This document shows positions 19,694-28,327 of a stretch of DNA of 64,000 nucleotides, one piece after another. A program made the position numbers and the translations under genes. The DNA lies in the NCBI GenBank assembly GCA_038225555.1, contig JBBRRB010000027.1, positions 1 through 64,000 on the forward strand. Direction: 5' to 3'. This stretch comes from JANXQZ01 sp038225555. Lineage in GTDB: Bacteria; Acidobacteriota; Terriglobia; Bryobacterales; Bryobacteraceae. Position 1 is the stretch's first letter; each line of letters opens with the position of its first letter. Below the pieces are notes generated by a model. It made no database searches. It was not told where the DNA came from and was given only the letters and a program-made list of their open reading frames with translations.

Positions 19694-20113
19694 ATGACTC
19701 ACGAAACCGGACAGACTGTACTACGCCCTATCCTAAGTTCGACCGAAGCACAATTGTTCGTTGCCGACATCAAAGCATCGTGCGATTTCTACAGCAATAA
19801 GCTCGGCTTCACAGTCGCCTTCGTCTATGGCAATCCGCCATACTACGGGCAGGTCACCCGCGACCATGCGCGCCTTAATTTGAAGTTGGTCTGCGAACCT
19901 GTGTTCGTTGGCGACATTCGGGAGCGTGAGCATCTGCTTTCTGCTACGCTGACCATCGCGACCACTGACGAGATCAAACAGCTTTTTTTAAATTACCAGG
20001 CCGCAGGAGTGCGGTTTCGTCAAACATTGAAGAAGGAGCCTTGGGGCGCCATAACCTTCATCGTACTGGACCCCGACGGAAATCTCATTCTCTTTGCCGG
20101 CCCGGCCGATTGA
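19694..20113 (+). CDS. VOC (glyoxalase/bleomycin-resistance) family protein
   Basis: A 139-residue single VOC unit with two beta-alpha-beta-beta-beta halves. The first contains LFVADIKASCDFYSNKLGF, the second the terminal LDPDGNLILFAGP. A typical glyoxalase metal set (His/Glu on four strands) is not evident, which points to a binding protein or a different chemistry rather than glyoxalase I. It stands alone between the protease and the convergent sedolisin gene. Substrate unknown. Confidence 0.8.
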   Translation: MTHETGQTVLRPILSSTEAQLFVADIKASCDFYSNKLGFTVAFVYGNPPYYGQVTRDHARLNLKLVCEPVFVGDIREREHLLSATLTIATTDEIKQLFLNYQAAGVRFRQTLKKEPWGAITFIVLDPDGNLILFAGPAD

Positions 20114-20154
20114 ATTGGCTGGCTCGTCAGGAGTCCGCCAATGGGCGCAAGCGG

Positions 20155-22983
20155 CTAGTTGACGGTCAGGCGAGCGGACGCGCTGGCTACTCTGCCAATC
20201 GTGACAACCACAGCTTGACTCCCAAGCACCGCTTGCGTGGGCACTTGCACATTGATTTGCAGCACTCCCACTAATCCCGGCGAGTTCCCGATGAATTGAA
20301 TCGGAGCCGTAACACCGCCGATCGTTACCGAAGCCGCCTGCGTTGGGGCTGGGAGAGCGCTGACGGCCGTACTCGAAGCAGGCGTGGTTCCGGTCGCGAG
20401 CTGAGGCGTCACTGCCCCGCCGCCCGTAACATACAACGAGATCAGCTGGCCGCGGGCTGCACTCGCATTCGGCACGACCACTGAATTTTGACCAGTAAAG
20501 ATGCCCGGTCCGGCAGCCGCGATTGCCAAGGTCCGCGAAGCGATCTGTCCGTTGTTATTAATCCTCAAGACGGCAGAGGCTTTCACCGCGGTTTCATAAG
20601 GTATCTGAAGATTGATCTGGGTGGGAGATAGATAACTCAACGGGGCCGGCACTCCATCGATGGTCGCGGAGACCCCTCCCATGGTCGCTGGCAAGGGGAT
20701 CGATCCCGCACTCTGAACCGAAGGCGCGAGGGACGTTCCAAACACTGAAAGGAGCGCTCCGGGGGCAAACGCTTGAGCGAAGGAGGCCGCGTTCGCCAGC
20801 GAAGTGATGGAAGGGGTCCCGCCCACCACTGACGACTGTTGAATTGTGATTGCGATCATGGCCGATGTTCCCGCAGGCGAACCCGAACCCGTGTAAGTTG
20901 CGGTGACTGCCCCCGAACTTTGCAATAGCTGGGCGCCTGAGACTTCCAAGGTCGCGGTAGCTTTCCCCCCGGATCCGATCAGCGCCGACGATCCTAATAC
21001 CGCGCCCGCCGAAAACACCACGGTGCCCGACGGCGTGTTGCCGCTCGAGTCCGTTACCGTGGCGATCAGCAGAATGACGTCGGTACTCTTCGCCGTGATC
21101 GCGTTGCTGACGAAACTTAGCGCGGCGCTGGGGGCGGGCGCAGCCACTGGCGCGCCGCTCCATGCCGACGCCAGTGTAAATGCATCCACCGATCCAAGAC
21201 CCGTCGCTTGGTCATACCCGATTCCGGCGCTGAATCCCAGCGGGCCGGATGAGCAGTTACCAGCTCCCCGGCCGCAGTGGACCGTGACCGAGTTGTCTCC
21301 GGAAGTAATGTCGTGAAAGGCGGCGGGTGCGCTTTGAGCCAACGAATACAACGTCGGATTGATATTCCCCAAACCGGCCGTCGATTGTTTGCCGTTCACG
21401 ACAAGATACTGGTTGATGAGAACTGCCAGACCGGCGAAGCTAGGGGCCGGGACCGAGGTCCCGCCGAAAACCTGAAGTTTTCCGCCCGTGTAGACGAGAT
21501 AGCCGTCATGATCGGCCGATGCCGCCAGCGACACATCGGGCACATGTCGCGCATTGTCATCCGGCACGCCAGGTCCGGTCTGCCAGGCGGGCTTGGAAAA
21601 TACCGCGCTCGGCCCTCCTCCGCTTGCCGCCGGCTGTCCGTCCGAGATGCTGTCGTTCCACACCTTCTCAGGTATGTAGGAAAGAACCGAAGTGCCGTTG
21701 GCGCTCGCGGCGGCGTTCCAATATTGTCCGCTTCCCTCAGTAAACTCCGTGCCACCCACGCCCGTAACCTCGGGAATGCTGGCGGGAACATCCACGGCGA
21801 GCCCATTTGCGTGCGTATCGTTGCAATCCGCGGCCCCGGCGTCTCCGGACGCGGAGAACCACGTGATCCCTTGAGAGTTTGCCTGCTTCGCCCAGGTGCG
21901 AAACGTCTGGATGTCCGAGCTGGGGGTTTCGGGTTCGCAACTCCCGTAGCTCGTGCTGATCACGGGTGCCAAATTCTGGTCAATCGCGTACTGCACCGAT
22001 TGCATAACGTCATTTGCGTAGACATAGATGATGGATGCCTTCTGTGCAACCGCGCCGGACCACTCCAAATCTAGATTCGCCTCGTCGACGTCCCCGGACT
22101 GCACTCCTGGATCGCGCGAGTTTGCCGCCAAGATCAACTGCGGATCGTTCGCAGGCAGGGCGAATCGGGTGCGGAACTGCTGCAGATTGGTCAAAGTGAC
22201 CTGAGTTTGCCCGGCGATTACGAGCTTTTGGCCGGATCCATCGATTCCAGCCCGATAAAGAGGCGCAATGTTGTAAATGATTGCCAAGTCGCCCGGGGAT
22301 AAATAGTTGTTGCCTCCGCTGGACTTGTAGTCGGGCTCGAAGGCGTGCGATTGGGCTTTAAAACGCCTTGAGGCGGGCTTCATGCGGAAATCGTGCAGGC
22401 CCCGAATATTTTTCACTACGGAACGCAGAGCGACGGGCAGGGAAGGCTCGGTTGCGTTTGCGAAGTGGGTCTCGCCATCCACGACATATTGATGGATCTC
22501 GGTTCCAAACGCGCTCTCCACCTGAGCTGCCGACCCGCTAATCACGATCCAGTTTCGGGCGCGTGCGGAGCTCTCCACGGTTAACCCCTGCGACTGCAAC
22601 CAAGCTGTGAGCGTGGCTAGATCGGCCTCGCTAATCCCGAAGCGCAGGCCGTACTCTTCGGGCGTAATCCAGTGATGATAGTTTGCGGACGATGGATCCT
22701 GCTGATCGCTGAGAAGCCGGTCCAACTCTGATTGTTGAGATTCGGAAGGAGCAAAGGTGAGCGCTACCGACGGGATTTCAAGTGCTGGCGCTACGCGGCC
22801 ACGGTCGTACTCCGGCCGGGCTTTCGGATGCACATGGCCTAGGGCCAGGAAACGCTCGCTATTCGCGATTGGGCCAACGATTCGCGCGGGCTGAGCGAGA
22901 AGGGCTAAAGTACCAGCGGGTATGAGGCCAATTAGAACCGCGAATCTTGAAAGGGTAGTCTGCGGGCGCTGCCGGTGAAACAT
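20155..22983 (-). CDS. Secreted S53 (sedolisin/kumamolisin) peptidase with Ig-like and TIGR03437 modules
   Basis: A 942-residue secreted acid protease. The open frame extends to 23352, but the ATG at 22983 is clearly right: GGAG precedes it and a signal peptide follows (FAVLIGLIPAGTLALLA). Residues about 40-200 are the pro-domain, with YHHWITPEEYGLRFG. The S53 catalytic domain follows: Glu301 and Asp305 (DEANLDLEW), oxyanion Asp381 (SASGDAG) and Ser510 (GGTSVPAPSFAG). The calcium site includes FHDITSGDN and GYDQATGLGSVD. After about residue 615 come an Ig-like repeat and the TIGR03437 module (ITSLANAASF, PGALLSVFGTSL), the same terminal module as in the large repeat protein at 1083. Likely an acid-active enzyme degrading external protein. 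Confidence 0.92.
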   Translation of the reverse strand: MFHRQRPQTTLSRFAVLIGLIPAGTLALLAQPARIVGPIANSERFLALGHVHPKARPEYDRGRVAPALEIPSVALTFAPSESQQSELDRLLSDQQDPSSANYHHWITPEEYGLRFGISEADLATLTAWLQSQGLTVESSARARNWIVISGSAAQVESAFGTEIHQYVVDGETHFANATEPSLPVALRSVVKNIRGLHDFRMKPASRRFKAQSHAFEPDYKSSGGNNYLSPGDLAIIYNIAPLYRAGIDGSGQKLVIAGQTQVTLTNLQQFRTRFALPANDPQLILAANSRDPGVQSGDVDEANLDLEWSGAVAQKASIIYVYANDVMQSVQYAIDQNLAPVISTSYGSCEPETPSSDIQTFRTWAKQANSQGITWFSASGDAGAADCNDTHANGLAVDVPASIPEVTGVGGTEFTEGSGQYWNAAASANGTSVLSYIPEKVWNDSISDGQPAASGGGPSAVFSKPAWQTGPGVPDDNARHVPDVSLAASADHDGYLVYTGGKLQVFGGTSVPAPSFAGLAVLINQYLVVNGKQSTAGLGNINPTLYSLAQSAPAAFHDITSGDNSVTVHCGRGAGNCSSGPLGFSAGIGYDQATGLGSVDAFTLASAWSGAPVAAPAPSAALSFVSNAITAKSTDVILLIATVTDSSGNTPSGTVVFSAGAVLGSSALIGSGGKATATLEVSGAQLLQSSGAVTATYTGSGSPAGTSAMIAITIQQSSVVGGTPSITSLANAASFAQAFAPGALLSVFGTSLAPSVQSAGSIPLPATMGGVSATIDGVPAPLSYLSPTQINLQIPYETAVKASAVLRINNNGQIASRTLAIAAAGPGIFTGQNSVVVPNASAARGQLISLYVTGGGAVTPQLATGTTPASSTAVSALPAPTQAASVTIGGVTAPIQFIGNSPGLVGVLQINVQVPTQAVLGSQAVVVTIGRVASASARLTVN

Positions 22984-23130
22984 GCTTGCTCCAGGTTCGA
23001 GAGATATTGGTGTGACGGCCCCCCGCAACGTCGAGTTCCCATGCTCTCTCGGTTTTACATTTCTTAAAACGGCGAGCGATCCAGATAATTCTAAAGAAAA
23101 GCCCGCAGACTGCCGAATAGACGAGTAACG

Positions 23131-23367
23131 ATGCGAACTCGCGGTTCCTGTATTGCCGCTGTCAGGGTGATCGAAGAGATAGCTTTCCAGACCAATATTT
23201 TGGCTCTGAACGCGGCTTTGGAAGCCGCCAGGGCAGGCGAGGCCGGGCCGGGATTCGCGTTGGTGGCGGAAGAGGTCTGGAGCTTGGCGCCACGCTCTTC
23301 CCAGGCTGCGATAGATACAGCCACGCTGATTGAAGAATCCAGCAGATGGCAACTCAGGCTGAGCTGA
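23131..23367 (+). pseudogene. Fragment of a methyl-accepting chemotaxis protein
   Basis: A 78-codon frame encodes the hairpin tip of a chemoreceptor signalling domain: VIEEIAFQTNILALNAALEA, then ARAGEAGPGFALVAEEV. No membrane, ligand-binding or HAMP region lies upstream, and the downstream coiled coil is lost. Two nearly invariant positions are changed (EVWSLAPRSS where receptors have EVRxLAxRSA), consistent with drift after loss of function. There are no other chemotaxis genes nearby. Confidence 0.7.
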
Positions 23368-23413
23368 TGAATGCGATCGAGCATGTGCGCGCCGTGGCGG
23401 GAGCAGAGTAGAG

Positions 23414-24115
23414 CTATCGGAGGCGAAGCGGCCCTATTCGCCTGGCGCTGCGTCCGGTGACCGCCACGCCTTCGATCAATTCCGTCCCGATCAACTGCTC
23501 GAGATCTTCCGGCAAGCCCTTGCCAACATCGAATCCGCCGGCATAGGGGGAGAACGCCGGCAAAACAGTAAGGCTCGGGCTTGTCAGGAAGAGAGGGAGC
23601 TTCAGTCGCGCCCCGGCTGCGTCCTTCGTGCTTAAGACGGGGTGCAAATGGCCCAGCACAAGATGACCTTCGGGAAGAGCGGAACGCGATAATCGGTCTC
23701 CATGCAAGGCGTACAGAGTTGAGTCGCTCCAGGATTCGGCCACGCTGATGCCGAGGTGCCCAAAATCGCGAGCGAAGGCCCGATCATGATTGCCGCGCAC
23801 CAGCACGATTTCAGCCTTGGATGCCAAGCCGCTCAAGAGTATCTCAATAGCGTCGCGCTCCTCCCTGCCTGGTCTTGGAGCGTGTACCAGATCGCCCAGA
23901 AAAACGATCCGCTGGGGGCGCAGTTCGTCGATTAACGCGCTCAGTTTAGGCTGTGACTTGGTATCTTCCACCGGTCCCAATTCACCACGCCGACGTTGCG
24001 CCCAGCCGTAGCCGAGGTGCGCGTCGGCGATGATCGCGGTCTGGACGGATTCAAGCCACATTGCTCCGCTCGCATGAGCGTATCTGCCTGGCGCCAACTC
24101 GCAAAGCGAGCTCAA
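23414..24115 (-). CDS. Calcineurin-like phosphoesterase of the ligase-associated type
   Basis: A 233-residue metallophosphoesterase. Metal-binding motifs are in order: ADAHLGYGW (D-x-H), FLGDLVHAPR (GD), VRGNHDRAF (GNHD), ALHGDR and LGHLHPV (GHxH). Known: this subfamily commonly sits beside an Lhr-like helicase and a DNA ligase and is thought to process damaged DNA ends. No ligase gene is present here. The start is taken as TTG at 24115, which overlaps the helicase stop (TTGA) and is preceded by GGAAGG. An ATG at 24061 is the alternative, giving a protein shortened by 18 residues. Confidence 0.85.
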   Translation of the reverse strand: MSSLCELAPGRYAHASGAMWLESVQTAIIADAHLGYGWAQRRRGELGPVEDTKSQPKLSALIDELRPQRIVFLGDLVHAPRPGREERDAIEILLSGLASKAEIVLVRGNHDRAFARDFGHLGISVAESWSDSTLYALHGDRLSRSALPEGHLVLGHLHPVLSTKDAAGARLKLPLFLTSPSLTVLPAFSPYAGGFDVGKGLPEDLEQLIGTELIEGVAVTGRSARRIGPLRLR

Positions 24116-26607
24116 TCCGGGCCTTCCCAGCGCCCGTATAACTCGCCTACCAACTCCTCCAACGCCCGATCCGGATCCTGAGCCATCAAAGTTTCGCGAT
24201 TGAACGAGGCAAACAAAGGCAGCGCAAACGGAGAGGGCCGGGGCAGGGTAAACACTTCCCACGCAGCAGCATAAATTCGCGCCGCTTCGCGCCAAGCTGT
24301 TTCCGAGTCGCATTCGTCCTCGAGCACTTCACGGACTGTCTCCCGGACTAAAGGATGATCAGGCTCATGCTCCTGGAACGTCTTGTACAGCAATGAACCA
24401 CTCCAGCTAGAGGACTTAGAGGAGACCGCTCCTCGAATCGTCCGTTTTGGAAGCAACTGGCCCACTTCCGCCACCGCCCGGAAACGTCGCCCAAGGGTCT
24501 CGGTGGTCTCGAGCGCCCGGCGGAGATCCCGTTGCCAGTCGGAGGGGTTGAATCCCTCGCGCAATTCTGCCTCAGACGGGGACTCCTTCGCGCTAAGAGA
24601 GAGCAAGAAGCTGTGATCGTCAAAATTGGCTGCGACGCTGCTGCCCCGTGCAATGCGTGCGGCCAACACCCATGCCAGAGATCGATTCACCGCGCGGCCT
24701 CGAACAATATGAAAGACAATGAGCAGCGTTCTGCCGCTGCGTATCCGTTCCATCTGCACCGGCTCATCTACCGGAATGGGAGCGGCCCTCACTTGATGCT
24801 CCAGGAATCCGCCGATCCGGTCGGCCGCAGGTCCCGAAACATCCCATTCGCGCCGGAGCATGGCGACGCACGCCGGCTTTCCGCCCCGCAACCAAGCCTC
24901 CCGCATCCCGATCCTCAACCTGCGTTCTTCTTCCGCGAGCTGCGCGGTCAAGGGCATCTTGCCGCCCATCCAGCGCGGGGCCTTCACGCGCTCGCCCGTT
25001 GCCGGGGCAACTACGGCTTTGTTTTGAAACATGGTCTTAATCGCGACTGGCTTGCCGCCCATCAGAAACGCCTCGCCCGGCTGCAACGACGCCAGAAAGT
25101 TCTCTTCCACTTCGCCCAGGCGTCGATTGCCTCGCATCACCACATGGATTTTAAAATCGTCGCTGATTACCCCTGTGTTCATGTAGTAAGCCCGCGCAAC
25201 CCGTTGCGAGGCTACTCGAAACCGCCCATGCTCAATCAGAATTTTCCCGTAGGTCCCATACGGACCCAGCACGCGTCCGCCGCCGCCCAAATAATGAATG
25301 ATGCTGTCGAAGTCCTCCCGGCTCAAATCCCGATACGGTCCGGCCTTCGTCACCGTCGAAAAAGCCTCATCCAGAGGCCAAGCCCGCTCGATACTCATTC
25401 CGAGTAGTACTTGAGCGAGGACGTCCAGCGGCGCCTGGGGCGGACGCAAGAAGTCCAGCCTGCCCTTTTGCGCCGAGTGCCGGAGTGAGACGCATTGTAC
25501 GAGGTCGGGCAAGCTCAGCGGGACAAGAGATCCGGTGGCTACTCCCCCGACGCGGTGGCCGCTGCGTCCCAGCCTTTGCAGTGTCCGGCTGACCCCGCGC
25601 GGGGCACCGATCAGCAACACCTGGTCCACGCTGGTAAAATCAACGCCAAGTTCCAGGCTGCTCGAGCAAACCACCGCCTTCAGCTCGCCCGTTGACAGTC
25701 CCGCCTCGATGGCCTGCCGTTCCGATGGGTCCACCGATCCATGATGCACGGCAATTTTCTCGTCCCATTCGGGAAGTAGAAGCTTGAGGGCCAGTCCCAG
25801 GCGCTCCGCCGCAGAACGTGTTGCCGTGAAAACCAGCGTACACTCTGCTTTTGCAACCAGGTCGGCTACAGGCTGAGCGACGCGGAAGGGGTTGTATCCA
25901 GCTGGGGGCAGCCATAAATCGGGGGCTGGCGTGGCAATCTCTAATTTGAACGCTCGTCGCAAATCGACCTTTGCCACCGAGCACGGGCGATCGCCGCAAA
26001 GAAGCCGGGTGATCGCTTCGGTCGGCCAAGCGGTAGCTGACACGCCAATTCGCTGCAGGGCTCCGGTGGATCGGCTCTCCAAGCGCTCCAGGGCGAGGGC
26101 GAGCAAAGCTCCACGTTTCCCCTCCGCGAATGAGTGAATCTCGTCCACGATGACAGTGCTCACGTCGAAGCCGCCATCCCGCCAACCGCTCTGCGACAAG
26201 AGGGAGCTAAGACTCTCGGGGGTGGTGATCAGCAAATGCGGACGCTTCCGTTGTTGCTGACCGCGCGACGTCAGATCCGTGTCGCCTGTGCGAACATCCA
26301 TGCGAACGGCAGGCAGGGCGGACAAGGGGCCTTCCAGATTGCGCCGCATGTCCCGTCCCAACGCTTTCAGAGGCGAGACATACAGCGCTCTCACGGCGTT
26401 GGGTAAATTCCCGGATTCGGCTTGAAAAGCCAAGTGTGACAGAACTGATAAGAAGGCGGCGAGAGTCTTCCCGCTGCCTGTAGGAGCCAGAATTAGAGTA
26501 TTCGTTCCGGCGAGTGTATACGGAAGAGCTTTCTTCTGAATCTCCGTACAGGCCGGAAAAGAGTGGTTGAACCAGCGCTCAATGGCAGGATGAAACTTGG
26601 GGCTCAG
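24112..26607 (-). CDS. Lhr-like DEAD/DEAH-box helicase (ligase-associated type), non-standard start
   Basis: About 830 residues. Helicase motifs: Q-motif region ERWFNHSFPACTEIQ, Walker A APTGSGKT, motif II VDEIHSFAEGKRG, motif III SATAWP, and motif VI LQRLGRSGHR. The winged-helix and Lhr C-terminal regions follow. The problem is the start. The first ATG/GTG/TTG in frame (TTG at 26433) lies after Walker A, so it would remove the ATP site. The frame stays open upstream to an in-frame TGA near 26650, and conserved sequence (LSPKFHPAIERWF) continues to about 26607. The only candidates there are CTG at 26607 or ATT shortly after. Either a rare start codon or a local sequence error is implied. It overlaps the phosphoesterase start, and the two likely act together in DNA repair. 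Confidence 0.82.
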   Translation of the reverse strand: MSPKFHPAIERWFNHSFPACTEIQKKALPYTLAGTNTLILAPTGSGKTLAAFLSVLSHLAFQAESGNLPNAVRALYVSPLKALGRDMRRNLEGPLSALPAVRMDVRTGDTDLTSRGQQQRKRPHLLITTPESLSSLLSQSGWRDGGFDVSTVIVDEIHSFAEGKRGALLALALERLESRSTGALQRIGVSATAWPTEAITRLLCGDRPCSVAKVDLRRAFKLEIATPAPDLWLPPAGYNPFRVAQPVADLVAKAECTLVFTATRSAAERLGLALKLLLPEWDEKIAVHHGSVDPSERQAIEAGLSTGELKAVVCSSSLELGVDFTSVDQVLLIGAPRGVSRTLQRLGRSGHRVGGVATGSLVPLSLPDLVQCVSLRHSAQKGRLDFLRPPQAPLDVLAQVLLGMSIERAWPLDEAFSTVTKAGPYRDLSREDFDSIIHYLGGGGRVLGPYGTYGKILIEHGRFRVASQRVARAYYMNTGVISDDFKIHVVMRGNRRLGEVEENFLASLQPGEAFLMGGKPVAIKTMFQNKAVVAPATGERVKAPRWMGGKMPLTAQLAEEERRLRIGMREAWLRGGKPACVAMLRREWDVSGPAADRIGGFLEHQVRAAPIPVDEPVQMERIRSGRTLLIVFHIVRGRAVNRSLAWVLAARIARGSSVAANFDDHSFLLSLSAKESPSEAELREGFNPSDWQRDLRRALETTETLGRRFRAVAEVGQLLPKRTIRGAVSSKSSSWSGSLLYKTFQEHEPDHPLVRETVREVLEDECDSETAWREAARIYAAAWEVFTLPRPSPFALPLFASFNRETLMAQDPDRALEELVGELYGRWEGPD

Positions 26608-26615
26608 ATCCCAGG

Positions 26616-27251
26616 TTACCGCTGTACTTGATGATAGTGATGGCCCTCGCGGTCATAGCCCCGGTCCGGCACTCCGACGGTCAAAGAGCGTTCCAGACGA
26701 AAGGTCAAGAGCGCCTCTGCCGGGATCCTGACCGCAGAACCACGAGTCAGCACCTGGGTGCCAGCCCCGGCGGCCCCGCCAGCGAGTGCGCCGATCGCGG
26801 CTCCCTTGCCGCCTCCCGCAATGGCTCCGATAATCGTGCCGAATAATGCTCCTCCGCCAACATACTCGCCGGTGCGAGCATTTTTCCCGATTCCTTCCCG
26901 GTTCGACCCCGAACGGGTCACATCTTCAGTACGCACGCTGTAGCGCTGACCGTTTACGATGACGGAATCCAAGTCCACAGACAAGAGTCGGTTGCCGGCA
27001 TCCCGCACGATCAGTTCGGCACCCGACCCCCGAGGAATTGCAAGGCGTCCGCGGCTGTCCAGAACATCGCGATCCACTATACCGGAATAAACCCGCCCAT
27101 CTCTCGAACCTCGAACGTCAATTCGCTCATTCGTGCGCACCGGAATGTTGGTCCCATTCGGAATCGTATCGACATCGGCGAAACTGCTGATGCTGATCGC
27201 AAGAAGTACTGGCAACATTGCCAAAGCTCGTCGTCTCATAACTGCGATCAT
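26616..27251 (-). CDS. Exported glycine-zipper protein of unknown function
   Basis: A 211-residue protein with a signal peptide (MLPVLLAISISSFA). A beta-rich region of about 90 residues contains IPVRTNERIDVRG and NGQRYSVRTEDV. A glycine-zipper segment follows (GGGALFGTIIGAIAGGGKGA), and a tail ends in HHYHQVQR. Known: glycine zippers pack in or on membranes, and similar proteins are widespread outer-membrane-associated components of unknown role. Its ATG overlaps the stop of the upstream gene (ATGA). The helicase gene follows about 8 bases after its stop, so it sits inside a short operon. Confidence 0.75.
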   Translation of the reverse strand: MIAVMRRRALAMLPVLLAISISSFADVDTIPNGTNIPVRTNERIDVRGSRDGRVYSGIVDRDVLDSRGRLAIPRGSGAELIVRDAGNRLLSVDLDSVIVNGQRYSVRTEDVTRSGSNREGIGKNARTGEYVGGGALFGTIIGAIAGGGKGAAIGALAGGAAGAGTQVLTRGSAVRIPAEALLTFRLERSLTVGVPDRGYDREGHHYHQVQR

Positions 27252-28231
27252 ACCGCGCGTCGTTGCTGCTGGGGCATTGAGATTGTCTTGCGGCTTCGTC
27301 GCGTTTGGCTCATCCGTTCGTTTGCAACAGCTACGGCATCTGCCAACGGTTCCCGCCTCACGCTGGCGCCCCCGATGCTGAAGAGATTCGATGAAGCGCT
27401 CAATGAGTCAAGTTGAAAAGCCCACAGCTGTTCGGACAAGACGTTCAGATAAGCGCGGGCTTCACTACCCGTGTGCGCGGGGCAAAGCAAAATGAATCGG
27501 TCGGGGGTGCTCCGGCATACGAAATCCGCAGGACGCAGAGCACGGTTGAGAAAAGCCTCCAGCGACCGCACAAGCTCGTCGATCTGGCTGACCCCGATCG
27601 ACATGACGAGCCCTGTGAACAAACGTCCGCTTTGGATCAAGCGATCAAGCTCGCTCGACTCATGCAATCCGCCTGGGACCGACAAGTCCGTCTGAGGTCC
27701 CGAGCCATGGATCAGCCCGAAGCCTGCCTCGGGTCGATGCTCGCGAGCAGGCGAGTCGAAAAGCGAACTCCAGAGGAACTCATCCACCACCACCGGATGG
27801 GGGGGCAAAACATGTTCCGGGCTCGGGGCCATCTCAAAAGGGGGCAAGTCCCTTGCTTCAACGGATGCTTTGTCCGTTGCCCGAGCCGCAGCACGCTTCA
27901 TCAGCCAGCTAGAGAGGGCTTGTGTTGAACTCATATCGTCCTTGGGAATCTTCGGCGGTGCCGGCGAGGAAGCTCGCTTCAAAACGGGTACTCTCGGTTT
28001 GGCGAAAATCTCTTCTTCGGACAGCGTCTGCTTCTTTGAAGAGCTGTTCCCGGCTGATGAGATGTCCCTGGCGCTGCTGGTCCGCTGTTTGTCAACCTTT
28101 CGGGCTCGCAGGCTCCTGACGCGCAGCAAGTCGCAGAAGAGCGCTGCGGCAGCAGCACCCAGGATCGCGACAATCGTCAAGACAACTTGCGGCTCCACCC
28201 TGATTGACTCCTTGGATCTGAGTTTAAGCAT
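27248..28231 (-). CDS. Membrane-anchored protein with a degenerate GGDEF-like domain
   Basis: A 327-residue protein. The ATG at 28231 has a good ribosome site (GAGGT six bases upstream). One membrane helix (VVLTIVAILGAAAAALFCDLL) near residue 20 is followed by a long low-complexity linker rich in Ser, Lys and Pro. The C-terminal about 130 residues follow the GGDEF fold: GLVMSIGVSQIDELVRSLE, then RPADFVCRSTPDRFILLCP, then SIGGASVR. The catalytic GGDEF loop is replaced by STPDRF, so diguanylate cyclase activity is not expected; a binding or scaffold role is an inference. The stop overlaps the start of the glycine-zipper gene. Confidence 0.65.
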   Translation of the reverse strand: MLKLRSKESIRVEPQVVLTIVAILGAAAAALFCDLLRVRSLRARKVDKQRTSSARDISSAGNSSSKKQTLSEEEIFAKPRVPVLKRASSPAPPKIPKDDMSSTQALSSWLMKRAAARATDKASVEARDLPPFEMAPSPEHVLPPHPVVVDEFLWSSLFDSPAREHRPEAGFGLIHGSGPQTDLSVPGGLHESSELDRLIQSGRLFTGLVMSIGVSQIDELVRSLEAFLNRALRPADFVCRSTPDRFILLCPAHTGSEARAYLNVLSEQLWAFQLDSLSASSNLFSIGGASVRREPLADAVAVANERMSQTRRSRKTISMPQQQRRAV

Positions 28232-28327
28232 TGCAGACCTCGCGTGAAATAGATCTCTAGTGTCAAAGGAGTTAGTACCAGAAAGCAAATTGTATGGCGA
28301 TCAAACGTACTGCGAGTTTGGGCTAGC

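Noticed and set aside
23353..23413. Continuation of the chemoreceptor fragment in another frame after 23367
   Set aside because: A short frame with QAELMNAIEHVRAV follows, but it is too short and unspecific to assign.
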